A stretch of 64,000 bases of DNA from positions 496,001-560,000 of the forward strand of contig QQUE01000012.1 in assembly GCA_008501765.1 (NCBI GenBank). Direction: 5' to 3'. The notes under the pieces are model-generated. The model searched no databases and was not told the DNA's origin. It was given only the letters and a program-made list of their open reading frames with translations. Position numbers and translations under genes: made by a program. Of this stretch, positions 26,228 to 34,943 are shown one piece after another. Origin of the DNA: Calditrichota bacterium. GTDB taxonomy: Bacteria; Zhuqueibacterota; Zhuqueibacteria; Zhuqueibacterales; Geothermadaptataceae. Position 1 is the stretch's first letter. The number at the start of each line of letters is the position of its first letter.

Positions 26228-29200
26228 TTACCACGGCACTACATTCAAATTATCGACTTTGCTGCCATCCAAATTTAGAATTCGGGTACAGGCGCCCCAG
26301 CCGCCGCCCCCCTGATTTATCTTCAACAATATGGTGTTGCGCCCTTTTTCGAGTTTGATTTCGACAACATCGCTGCCAGGATTGACGCCACGTTTGATAT
26401 TATTGCTGTGCACGAGCTCGCCATTAATCCATGCCCGCACACCGTCGTCACTTCCCATTTCCAGGCGGTATTTTTTGCCTTCGGCCACGTCAATCGCTGT
26501 GCGCAAATAGGCGACACGGTTTGCTCCGCCGATAAAATCACGGATATCGATTCGCCACGGGTCTTCGTCGTCGGTTAAAGCCGGAATAGTTTGCCAGCCG
26601 GAATCGGATGCCGCGCTTGTTTCCGGTTGGAACGGGTGCAAAAATATATCAACTTTATCATTGACAAACGGGCCTTTTACCTGCCATTTTATTATATGAT
26701 GGTCGAGGCCTTTGATCGTTTTCAATATTTTTGCCGCTTTTTCACGCACAGCTTCATTTCCCGTTTCCGCAGAGAGGTGCGTAAGTTTTTTAGCAATAAA
26801 CGGAGGATTTTCTGCCAAGGCACGCTCGGAAATTGTTACCATCGCAAACTCGGCATCGGTTTTCATTTCTAAATTGTTGGTATAAGATTGCGCCAGTTTC
26901 AGCGCCCCGATTGAAGGAACATTTGCCAGCGCTGCCAGAACACGTTTTTGCTCGTTCAGATTGGCGGCCAGGTTCATCGCTCTACTGAAATCTGTTTCCA
27001 ATCCTTGCACCAACGCCGGATTCTCTCGCGATTTAAGTTGAGCGTAGCTGCGCAAAGCAAGAATTTGATGGCTGCTTTTCTTTTTGCTGTTGGCTATTTT
27101 GAAGAGCGAGGACGCCGGTTGGCTGTCAGGCCAAACTCCCAGTGCCTGAATGGCTGCCGAGCCCAGATCCGAATTATTGGAGCCCAAATATCCAGTCAAA
27201 ACAGGCAATGATTTTTCCTGCCCCAATTCAGCGATTGTTTTCATCAAAGCAGCGGCTGAATTCGTGCTCTCGGCTGATTGCAAAGCCTGCAATAACAAAT
27301 CGTTGGTTTGCTCACTATTTTGCGAGCGTTTGGCCACAGCAATGACGGTTTTTTCGAGAGCCGAACGCACGGACTGGATTTCTGATTTCTGTAAAAGTGC
27401 GATCAATTGTGGCAAAATTTCAGGCTGGCCAACGACCTGTAAAACCCGTGCTGCCTGCAAACGAACCCGTGGATTTTCATCTTCCATCGCGGCTAAAACA
27501 ACGGCCCCGCTCTCCCGAATGCCGCGCTCAACAACACTTTTAAGAAGCTCAACTTTAATTTTCGCTTCCGCCATGGGGATGGCTGCCAAAACTGCCTGAT
27601 CAATATCTTCGCCGCGCATCAAATAGAGGCTCGACTTTGCATCGGCAGAAAAACTGTTGTTAAGTGAAATTTCATTGGCTAATAATTCTACTGAGGAGGG
27701 GACACCAACTTTTTGTAAAGCGAGCAGAGCTGCTTTTTTAACCGCCGGATTTTCATGCTCTGCGTAGCCCATTGCAGCGGCAGTAATTGCTGGTTGCTTA
27801 TGAAACGCAAGGGAAGCGAGCAGGGGAATTTTTACTGCATCGGGGCTCTTTTTTAAAACTTCGACAACGGCTTGTAAATCCGTTTGTGCCGGCAAACTTC
27901 TGATGGCGCTAAAAGCGGCTTTATGCAGCGAGGGATCATCATCATTCAAAATTTTTATTAGCAATTCTGCCTCATTTCCCGAGGCCGCGAGAATACTGCC
28001 ACGTGCTGCGGCGCTGCGGATCGATCTTGTTTCACCTTCAGCATTTAAGCTGCGATAGATGGCAGCAGCCGTGGATTTATTGCCATTTTGCAACTGCCTG
28101 TCTGCAGCATTGAGCAAGGCATCGACGATGTTGGCGCGTACAGGATTTTTTGTTTTCGTTTTTGCATTAGTCAGAGAACCGATTGCCAAATTTGAGCCGA
28201 TTTCACCAAGGGCTCGCGCGGCAGCCGTGGCCACTTTTTCATCTTTACCCAACACAAATTTTGATAATAAATTAACTGCTTTTTCATCCCTGCGGATGCC
28301 CAGTGAGGTAATCATACCGATTTGGCTATCGTCGTGCAATTTTTTAACCGACTTTCGCAATGCTTCTGAAGATTTTTCTCCCGGGATGCGTTCGAGTGCA
28401 AAGCGGGCAAATTCACTGGCTTCCTTTTCCTGGAGGAGCTTTGCCAATATTTTGACGCTGGCATTTGTTCCCATCATGCTTAAACGGTCGCAGATATATT
28501 GTTGTGCGGCGAGCGGGGTATTTTTATTTTTCAGCAATTCGATGAACTGCTTTTCGAGGCGCAAAAGCGCTGCTTTATCGCCAGCCGAAACACGGATAAA
28601 ACGATTCAGTTCAGTGAGATGGGAGCGGTCCTGCCCATATTTATATGTGGCAACTGTTGCGAGACATTTCTCGACGCTGGGAAAATCATCTGCCGGTAAA
28701 TCGCCCAAAGCATATTGAATTCCAGCCAGAAAATGGCGGATCAGTTTTTCATTCCAATAAATATGATTATTGTGGCCAAAACTGCTGTAAAAAACACGGC
28801 CTTTGCCAAAAGTCCGAACCCAGGCGATGGGCATATCGATGTCACTGTGCCGGATTCCTTTGGCGCCTGCAGTGACTTTATCATCCATTTCCAGGCTAAG
28901 CAAAACACGCGATTTCTCCCGCGAAAAGGGCTTGTCAATCCGGTAGATTTCGTCGTTAATCTTGAAACCATTTCCCTCAAATGCGGCACACAACGGGTGT
29001 TCGGACTCATCCAGTTTGACAGCCCAGGTGCCGCTGCTGTTCCAGGGATGGCCCGCGAACCGGCCGCCGATCATCTCGGCTGCTTCCGGCCATTTGTCGA
29101 AATTATCTGTCGCCGAATGAATGCCGATAAATCCCTTCCCATCTTTGACGAATTGCAACAAATTTTCGCCAAATTTCTGGCCGCCCAAATTAATGCCCGT

Positions 29201-29527
29201 AGGATTGAGGAAAAATACGGCATCGAATTTTTGCAGATTATCTTTGGCAAAAACCTGGTAATCTTCGCTGTGTTCGATGCTGAATGCGCCTGTGATTTCC
29301 CCCAACATTTTCACCATCTGCACGCCGTGTGGAATGGATTTGTGGCGATACCCCTCGGTGCGGGTGAAAACGAGAATTTTTCGCGGGGATTGATTTTGAA
29401 CTGTGGCTTTTGCGGGAAAAGCGGATTTTATTTTTTCGATGTCTTCAGCAGGAATTTGTGCAAAAAGGCTGGCGCTGAAAACGAAAAGGAGAAGAGAATT
29501 TGTAACTATGTTTATTCTTTTTTTCAT
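26228..29527 (-). CDS. Secreted ThuA-HEAT-repeat protein with C-terminal sugar-binding-like domain
   Basis: 1099 aa. Sec signal peptide (ending FAQ near 23), then a ThuA (trehalose-utilisation, class I glutamine amidotransferase-like) domain at about 36-279 starting KILVFTRTEGYRHKSI. A long HEAT-repeat solenoid follows (about 280-930), then a beta-rich C-terminal domain (about 940-1099) with GSDDGVRAWINGELVH and GRNTILLKINQGGGGW, which resembles PA14/NPCBM-like carbohydrate modules. The ATG at 29527 gives a normal signal peptide; a reading 26 codons longer is open but lacks one. ThuA proteins accompany sugar oxidoreductases in many genomes; their reaction is poorly defined. The domain plan parallels the HEAT-DUF1080 protein at 12145, suggesting a shared scaffold. 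Confidence 0.87.
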   Translation of the reverse strand: MKKRINIVTNSLLLFVFSASLFAQIPAEDIEKIKSAFPAKATVQNQSPRKILVFTRTEGYRHKSIPHGVQMVKMLGEITGAFSIEHSEDYQVFAKDNLQKFDAVFFLNPTGINLGGQKFGENLLQFVKDGKGFIGIHSATDNFDKWPEAAEMIGGRFAGHPWNSSGTWAVKLDESEHPLCAAFEGNGFKINDEIYRIDKPFSREKSRVLLSLEMDDKVTAGAKGIRHSDIDMPIAWVRTFGKGRVFYSSFGHNNHIYWNEKLIRHFLAGIQYALGDLPADDFPSVEKCLATVATYKYGQDRSHLTELNRFIRVSAGDKAALLRLEKQFIELLKNKNTPLAAQQYICDRLSMMGTNASVKILAKLLQEKEASEFARFALERIPGEKSSEALRKSVKKLHDDSQIGMITSLGIRRDEKAVNLLSKFVLGKDEKVATAAARALGEIGSNLAIGSLTNAKTKTKNPVRANIVDALLNAADRQLQNGNKSTAAAIYRSLNAEGETRSIRSAAARGSILAASGNEAELLIKILNDDDPSLHKAAFSAIRSLPAQTDLQAVVEVLKKSPDAVKIPLLASLAFHKQPAITAAAMGYAEHENPAVKKAALLALQKVGVPSSVELLANEISLNNSFSADAKSSLYLMRGEDIDQAVLAAIPMAEAKIKVELLKSVVERGIRESGAVVLAAMEDENPRVRLQAARVLQVVGQPEILPQLIALLQKSEIQSVRSALEKTVIAVAKRSQNSEQTNDLLLQALQSAESTNSAAALMKTIAELGQEKSLPVLTGYLGSNNSDLGSAAIQALGVWPDSQPASSLFKIANSKKKSSHQILALRSYAQLKSRENPALVQGLETDFSRAMNLAANLNEQKRVLAALANVPSIGALKLAQSYTNNLEMKTDAEFAMVTISERALAENPPFIAKKLTHLSAETGNEAVREKAAKILKTIKGLDHHIIKWQVKGPFVNDKVDIFLHPFQPETSAASDSGWQTIPALTDDEDPWRIDIRDFIGGANRVAYLRTAIDVAEGKKYRLEMGSDDGVRAWINGELVHSNNIKRGVNPGSDVVEIKLEKGRNTILLKINQGGGGWGACTRILNLDGSKVDNLNVVPW

Positions 29528-29707
29528 GATGAACTCAATCCAGATTTGATTAAAGTTTAAAAAAGCATGAAAATGGATCCAACGAATGAGACAATCGAAA
29601 ACCATTGTAACCGGCGCTGCACCGATGGTTGATAAACACGGCTCCTTGCCACGGAGCTTGAAGAAAAGAACTACAGAAGGCGATATGCAGTCCGGTTTAT
29701 AAATTTG

Positions 29708-30277
29708 TTAAGTGCTTTTCCTGAATTTATATACATAGAAATCTCCCTCACTAAAGCGTGTATCGACCAATTCCATGCGCTGGGCTGTGAGAAATCCTAT
29801 ATATGCGGATCTACCCATACTGTAATGATGCACTGTATATTTGCCCACAGTTCCTGTACACTTGTCCATTTCCTTACCACTTGTAAACAAGAACCGTCCC
29901 CCGGGTTTTAATAATTTGCTTACAGCTGCCATGGTCTTTTTTTGTTGTTCAATTGGTAAATGACAAATTGCGCCCCAACTGAATATAAAATCCCATTCTC
30001 CGGGAATCTGCTTTATATCAGGCATTTCGAGCAACTTGCAGTCAGCATTTTGGACGTTTTTCAAATATGCATCCAACATGGATTGGCTGTTATCAATCCC
30101 ACAATATTCTTTGACGTTTGGAGATACTGCTTTTGCAATGGGATGTCCTGTTCCACATCCAAGATCAAGTACTTTTATCTCATTCCCCAAAATTTCTACT
30201 TCATGGAGAATGTCCTTGATTCCAATCTTACTCCGAGCGGAATCATATGTAGAACCTACTTTATTATATATACTCAT
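29708..30277 (-). CDS. Class I SAM-dependent methyltransferase (second)
   Basis: 189 aa. Motif I is VLDLGCGTGHPIAKA at about 35, followed by YCGIDNSQSMLDAY and the hydrophobic strand WDFIFSWGAICHLP. It is small and cytosolic; the end GDFYVYKFRKS is typical of methyltransferase-11-type proteins. The ribosome site is weak (AAGAAAG). It stands alone, 180 bases from the ThuA gene and 76 from the next oxidoreductase. Substrate unknown. Confidence 0.82.
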   Translation of the reverse strand: MSIYNKVGSTYDSARSKIGIKDILHEVEILGNEIKVLDLGCGTGHPIAKAVSPNVKEYCGIDNSQSMLDAYLKNVQNADCKLLEMPDIKQIPGEWDFIFSWGAICHLPIEQQKKTMAAVSKLLKPGGRFLFTSGKEMDKCTGTVGKYTVHHYSMGRSAYIGFLTAQRMELVDTRFSEGDFYVYKFRKST

Positions 30278-30353
30278 GATTCTTTCTTACACTTAACTCG
30301 GGTTCAATCCAATCGATCCGATCGCATGTCAAATCCGGTTAAATCTACTACTC

Positions 30354-31673
30354 TCAAATCGAAACATGCCACGGACTGCGCATCGGCCGAATCAACATAC
30401 GATTGGCGTCGGCATCATTGACGAAGCGTTCTTTTTTGACGTCAAATCGTAATTTCCTACCTAATTTCATCGCAATAACACCGAGATGACCGGTCATTAT
30501 CGAATGGTGCGCTACATTCACCGGAGTGATTGTTTTTTCCCGGGAACGAACACAATCGAGAAAGTTTTGCCGGTGGTCATTACTGATGTACAGCCGCGTA
30601 TCGTTGGCGGATAAGCGTGTTTTCAGCAGCGATTTACTGCTTGCCGTGAGTGTGCCCCGTCCAACGTGAATCCAGCCATCGCTGCCCATAAAATGCACAC
30701 CCATGCCTTTTTCCTGCTGCCGCGAGTCAGCGACAATCATCGTAAAACCCTCGGCGTATTTGGCCTCAAAATAATAGCTGTTGGGGGTATCGAATTGGCC
30801 ATCGCTGGCAGGCGGATAAACAGCGCGGCCTTCGATTTCTACTGCGGCGCTGTGCTCAGTGTTCATGCCCCAATGGGCAATGTCGATATGGTGTCCGGCC
30901 CAATCGGTGAGCTGGCCGCCGGAATAATCACTGATCCAGCGGAAATTCCAGTGGCAGCGGGTCGGATTGTACGGCACAAAAGGAGCCGGGCCAAGCCACA
31001 TATTATAATCAAAATGTTCCGGAACCGGCGCCGGTTGCGTCGAACCCTGGCGAATGCCGTTACCGTAGGGCAAACCAACATGCACTTTGTTAACTTCACC
31101 GATTTTGCCACTGCGCACCAGCTCACAGGCGTAACGAAAATGCTGTTGCGAGCGTTGCCAACTGCCTGTTTGCCAGACAACATCGTATCTGTGCACCGCA
31201 TCCACCACTGCACGGCCTTCGCTGATTGTGTAGGCGAGCGGTTTTTCGCAATAAATATCTTTGCCTGCCCGGGCGGCTGCCACGGCAATAATTGCGTGCA
31301 AGTGATCCGGCGTTGCGATCATCACGGCATCAATATCTTTGCGGGAGATGACATCGCGAAAATCTTTATAGATGGCACAATCCATCGAACCGTATTTCGT
31401 GTTGACCAGATTTTGCGCATTTTCGGCATGGTTCCGGTCGACATCGCAGACGGCCACAACCTGCGCGTCGGGCAACTCAAGAAAAGAGCGCATATTTCCG
31501 GTTCCCATTCCGCCAACACCGATGCAGCCGATTGTGATTTTATCATTTGGAGCAACAACGCCTGGCTTTCCAAAAACGTGGGAGGGTACAATCGTTGGGG
31601 CCACCAGGGCTCCGAGGGAAATTCCGGCTGATTTTTTGAGAAATTGACGGCGGCTGATTTTGTTTTTTTTCAT
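30354..31673 (-). CDS. Tat-exported Gfo/Idh/MocA oxidoreductase (copy 6)
   Basis: 439 aa. Twin-arginine signal ISRRQFLKKSAGISLGA; Rossmann motif IGCIGVGGMGTGNMRSF at about 48; EKP motif DIYCEKPLAYT; catalytic segment GGQLTDWAGHHIDIAHWG. It resembles copy 2 (VGGMG, CEKP) more than the others. The ATG lacks a strong ribosome site. It is preceded by a 246-base spacer containing a fragment (CGTGAGTTCGA at 31748) also found at the ends of the element near 60.8 kb. Role by family: oxidation of a sugar or cyclitol outside the cytoplasm. Confidence 0.88.
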   Translation of the reverse strand: MKKNKISRRQFLKKSAGISLGALVAPTIVPSHVFGKPGVVAPNDKITIGCIGVGGMGTGNMRSFLELPDAQVVAVCDVDRNHAENAQNLVNTKYGSMDCAIYKDFRDVISRKDIDAVMIATPDHLHAIIAVAAARAGKDIYCEKPLAYTISEGRAVVDAVHRYDVVWQTGSWQRSQQHFRYACELVRSGKIGEVNKVHVGLPYGNGIRQGSTQPAPVPEHFDYNMWLGPAPFVPYNPTRCHWNFRWISDYSGGQLTDWAGHHIDIAHWGMNTEHSAAVEIEGRAVYPPASDGQFDTPNSYYFEAKYAEGFTMIVADSRQQEKGMGVHFMGSDGWIHVGRGTLTASSKSLLKTRLSANDTRLYISNDHRQNFLDCVRSREKTITPVNVAHHSIMTGHLGVIAMKLGRKLRFDVKKERFVNDADANRMLIRPMRSPWHVSI

Positions 31674-31919
31674 AGTTTTTTTCTCTACTACAAATATTCA
31701 TTTATTAATAGAACACAACCATTTATAAAAACACTTATTTAATTTATCGTGAGTTCGATGCAAGCCCAGATAGAACATTAAACAAGTCATCCCGGCTTGC
31801 GTGCCCGATTCACTGCCATTTACAAATCCCTCTGACTCCTAAAGTTTTAATGCGAATTTTTCAAATTCAGTAAAATATATAGGCATAAAATTTCTATTTC
31901 AGCTGGCTCGTTAAGAAAT

Positions 31920-32672
31920 TTACTGAAGGTGAAAGTTATTTAGAACATTCCACGGAATATGCTTTATCACACCCTCAATATCTGGGAGAAGAGTAGAAGA
32001 ATTAACATGTAAAATATTCAACTCTTTCAAAATCTTTGAAACTTCAGTATGTGGAATAATTATTTTCATCAAGGAATCCGCATAGCCTTCATCATCATCC
32101 AATGCAACTATGTAACCTTTCTCATTCATTTTATGCAGTGAAAACCAACCAGCTTGAGCAGCAATTCGCGGTGTTATATGTTTTGGTTTAAAGATTATAG
32201 TTTTATCAACATCGAATGGTTTTTTCCATGTTGTTTCCTTTACAACATCCTCTTCAAAATCTTTTTTCAAATGGTGCAACCATACAACCGGATCAGATTG
32301 ATTGGATACATCTCCATTTTCTGAAGAGCATGCAAACCACAATGCAGCTAATGGATTTGATGACCAGTCAAGTAATCTGGTTGGGAGTCCATAATGTCTT
32401 GCAATCGTCAGTTCTTCTAATTGGTTTTGCTGAGGAGAAGGTATTCCATCAATATGCATATGACATAATCGATGAAACTCACTGAACAACTTGAGTTCCA
32501 ATTTTCGCAAGCCCACTGAAAAATTCAAATCTCTACGCATTCGCGCGAGGGTTGGCAATAGTTGAAATTTAGAACAAGGTTGTCCACGAAAAATAACAAA
32601 TTTTGATCCATGACAGTAATCAGATGATTTCTTTAAAAAATCGTTAAAGTTTTTACATTTGTATTCATCCAA
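31920..32672 (-). CDS. FRG-domain protein
   Basis: 250 aa. It carries the FRG motif that names the domain (VIFRGQP at about 28) and the family's second conserved block ARHYGLPTRLLDWSSNPLAALWFAC. The start appears to be TTG: no in-frame ATG precedes the FRG motif, and AAGGAAGGA lies about 12 bases upstream. A run of eight T residues in the coding strand sits at the start, so a sequencing slip there cannot be excluded. FRG proteins have no established function; some occur near mobile or defence genes. Here it stands alone next to a GNAT acetyltransferase gene, away from a recognisable defence cluster. Confidence 0.82.
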   Translation of the reverse strand: MDEYKCKNFNDFLKKSSDYCHGSKFVIFRGQPCSKFQLLPTLARMRRDLNFSVGLRKLELKLFSEFHRLCHMHIDGIPSPQQNQLEELTIARHYGLPTRLLDWSSNPLAALWFACSSENGDVSNQSDPVVWLHHLKKDFEEDVVKETTWKKPFDVDKTIIFKPKHITPRIAAQAGWFSLHKMNEKGYIVALDDDEGYADSLMKIIIPHTEVSKILKELNILHVNSSTLLPDIEGVIKHIPWNVLNNFHLQ

Positions 32673-32866
32673 AAAAAAGAGAGTCCTTCCTTATTTATAT
32701 TCCTATTGACGATATTTATTGTCAAGAAACTACATCAAAGCGAATTTTGATAGCGAAAAAGCTATAAAATGAACTCTGTACGAAACGTTTAATCACGATT
32801 TATTTGAACTTCAGGAAAATGTAACTTACGGTCGATTTACTGGAATACAACTATGGATTATAGCAG

Positions 32867-33355
32867 CTACTCTTTTTCAATTTTCAAAACCATTGTCCAC
32901 GATGTTCCTGATTCTCCGACTTTCACAAATCCTTCCGATTCATATAATTTTAAAGCAAAATTTTCCGGGGCAACGCTTAAACTGATGGCTTTACAGCCAT
33001 CCTTTTTCGCGACGTTCCACAGAGTTTTTAGAATTTGTCGCCCGACTCCTTTCGACCTGAATTCTGCAACAACACCTATTCCCAGTTCCGGTGTTTCCTC
33101 GTCGACATAACCCCAGGAATGATCTTCGTCAGTGCCGAAACGAAACCAGCCTGCGCCAACAGGTACACCATCTTCTTCTGCGATGACGGCCCGATCACCT
33201 GCCCTGCCCCAATTGCCAAGTAATTTGGCAATTTCCGGTTGTGCGAAAAATTCTCTTTTGACGGGTCGTTTCATTTCAGGCTGCCAGAAAAAAGCTTCGA
33301 AAAGCATTTTTTCGATGAAAGGCAGGTCTTCCAAATTGGCCGAACGGATGTGCAT
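32867..33355 (-). CDS. GNAT-family N-acetyltransferase
   Basis: 162 aa. The acetyl-CoA-binding loop is EFRSKGVGRQIL, followed by ISLSVAPENFALKLYESEGFVKVG, the usual motif A/B of GNAT enzymes. A longer reading from 33502 is open but its first 49 codons run through the family-A repeat and encode no protein domain, so the ATG at 33355 (MHIRSANLEDLPF) is taken as the real start. Substrate unknown; such proteins acetylate amino groups on small molecules or proteins. Cytosolic. Confidence 0.82.
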   Translation of the reverse strand: MHIRSANLEDLPFIEKMLFEAFFWQPEMKRPVKREFFAQPEIAKLLGNWGRAGDRAVIAEEDGVPVGAGWFRFGTDEDHSWGYVDEETPELGIGVVAEFRSKGVGRQILKTLWNVAKKDGCKAISLSVAPENFALKLYESEGFVKVGESGTSWTMVLKIEKE

Positions 33356-33397
33356 TTTATTTCCAATCGAACAATGGTGCGACGCATCGAAAATGCT

Positions 33398-33536
33398 AAC
33401 TCTGACGAGACTGTCGAAAAAGTGTGAGAACCGGTCGCTGAGCTTGCCGAAGCGCCCGGCGTTACCCCCAAATTTGGGCCCTTCGACAAGCTCAGGGTCC
33501 AAATTTTCTGGATTTTCGACAGTCTCGACAGGGATT
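33398..33536. repeat. MITE-like nested palindromic element, family A, copy 2
   Basis: About 139 bases. Outer ends CTGACGAGACTGTCGAAAA and near-complement; inner arms GCTGAGCTTGCCGAAG... and CTTCGACAAGCTCAG. The interior is the reverse complement of copy 1 at 11998-12135, and the central ACCCCCAAATTTGGG is kept. The outer arms have drifted more than in copy 1. It occupies the spacer upstream of the GNAT start and downstream of the sugar-isomerase stop. Confidence 0.78.
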
Positions 33537-33605
33537 AAAACCCTGTCAGAATTGAAACATGGCCTTGTTTAATATTTCTCAAATAAAAATATTACTGCAG
33601 TCTGC

Positions 33606-34598
33606 TTATTCATCAAACGCTGCATCAAAAGCAATATTTGAAGGTGAAAAATTGATGTTTTTAACAAATTCGCAGGCTTCTTCGGCGCCAAATTCGCGCT
33701 CCATGCCGCTGTCTTCCCATTCGACAGAAAGCGGACCCTGATAGCCGATGTGGTTGAGCGTGCGGATAATTTCTTCGAAATCCACATCGCCGTGGCCCAG
33801 GCTGCGAAAATCCCAGCCGCGTTGCGCATGCCCGAAATTGAGATGGCTGGATAAAATTCCGTTGTATCCGTCGAGCTGGAGAGCGGCATCTTTCATGTGA
33901 ACATGGTAAATACGGTCTTTGAATTCGTTGAGAAAAAAGACGGGATCGATCATCTGCCAAACCAAATGACTGGGATCAAAATTAAAACCGAACGCTTTGC
34001 GTCCACCAATAGCTTCAATGGCGCGTTTTGTGGTTACAATATCAAAAGCGATTTCGGTGGGATGTACTTCAAGAGCAAATTTGACACCGCATTCATCGAA
34101 GACATCCAGAATTGGATTCCACATATCGGCAAAATACTGAAATCCTTCTTCGATCGTCGATTCCGCGACTGGCGGGAAGCTGTAAATCAAATGCCAAATG
34201 GATGAACCGGTAAATCCGTTGACAACGGAAAGTCCCATGTTCTTGGCAGCCCGGGCTGAATTTTTCATCGTCTCCACCGCCCAGGCTCGTTTTTTCTCGG
34301 CATTGCCGGCGCAATCTGCCGGGGCAAACGCATCGCTGCGGCTATCGTTGTTAAGATCGCACACCAATTGTCCTGCAAGGTGGTGACTGATGGCAAATAC
34401 TTGCAATCCATTTTTAGTGAGAATTTCTTTGTGTCGCTTGCAATAATCGAGATCAGTAGCACCCCGGTCGACATCGAAATGATCGCCCCAACATGCCAAT
34501 TCGAGCCCATCGTAGCCCCATGCGGCTGCTTTTTCAGCTAAAACTTTTACCGGGAGATCAGCCCATTGTCCGGTGCAAAGTGTTACAGGTCTGGCCAT
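33606..34598 (-). CDS. Cytosolic sugar phosphate isomerase/epimerase (TIM barrel)
   Basis: 330 aa, no signal peptide. Xylose-isomerase-like (AP endonuclease 2) barrel with ordered metal ligands: E in GLELACWGDHF, E in FALEVHPTE, D in FNFDPSHLVWQ, H in YHVHMKDA and E in LSVEWEDSG. Relatives next to Gfo/Idh/MocA genes act on inositols, keto-sugars or tagatose/allulose-type sugars. The ATG follows AAAGGG. A cytosolic oxidoreductase gene lies 345 bases upstream, behind a terminator, so they are probably separate transcripts. Good family match, uncertain substrate. Confidence 0.87.
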   Translation of the reverse strand: MARPVTLCTGQWADLPVKVLAEKAAAWGYDGLELACWGDHFDVDRGATDLDYCKRHKEILTKNGLQVFAISHHLAGQLVCDLNNDSRSDAFAPADCAGNAEKKRAWAVETMKNSARAAKNMGLSVVNGFTGSSIWHLIYSFPPVAESTIEEGFQYFADMWNPILDVFDECGVKFALEVHPTEIAFDIVTTKRAIEAIGGRKAFGFNFDPSHLVWQMIDPVFFLNEFKDRIYHVHMKDAALQLDGYNGILSSHLNFGHAQRGWDFRSLGHGDVDFEEIIRTLNHIGYQGPLSVEWEDSGMEREFGAEEACEFVKNINFSPSNIAFDAAFDE

Positions 34599-34679
34599 TT
34601 TATTTTCCCTTTAAATTTTAATTAATATTGAAAGTTAAATTTCAAATCAATTGGATCGTGAGCTTTTTCCTGTTTTGTT

Positions 34680-34713
34680 AAAAAAAGATAGCACCCCACC
34701 CGGGATGCTATCC
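34680..34713 (-). terminator. Rho-independent terminator downstream of oxidoreductase copy 7
   Basis: Minus-strand stem GATAGCA/TGCTATC (34706-34712 and 34687-34693) with a GC-rich loop, followed by seven T residues. It lies about 230 bases beyond the oxidoreductase stop and upstream of the sugar-isomerase start. Confidence 0.65.
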
Positions 34714-34774
34714 GTTCCTGTGCCCAAAAGCATGTCCGACGAGAAACTCTTATTCCGTGCTATCCTGAATAATT

Positions 34775-34841
34775 CTCACGCAGAGTCGCAAAGCCCGCAA
34801 AGAAAAGATTTAAAGATATAAAAAACAGAACTCTGCGTGAG
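34775..34841. repeat. Repeat family C (CTCACGCAGAGT palindrome), copy 1
   Basis: Perfect 12-base inverted ends CTCACGCAGAGT/ACTCTGCGTGAG around an AT-rich centre containing TTAAAGATATAAAAAA. A degenerate relative with the same centre (TTAAAGATATTAAAAA) lies at 38837-38911. It sits in the 345-base spacer between two sugar-metabolism genes; nothing else was seen there apart from the terminator at 34680. Confidence 0.65.
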
Positions 34842-34943
34842 GTGCTTTTTTGAAAAAACTTTATTTTTTCATCAACCTACATTCAACAGTATAATTATAA
34901 ATATGTTAAGCATGTTTTATAAAAAATTTATGAATAATTCAGG

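Noticed and set aside
30666-31631. 321-codon plus-strand frame
   Set aside because: Antisense shadow of a Gfo/Idh/MocA gene with intact motifs.
31920-33355. FRG protein and GNAT as a defence or toxin-antitoxin pair
   Set aside because: About 195 bases separate them, they share no overlap or control feature, and the FRG protein shows no toxin motif.
33356-33502. N-terminal extension of the GNAT protein
   Set aside because: The 49 extra codons lie within the repeat element and match no GNAT N-terminus; ATG at 33355 fits the domain.
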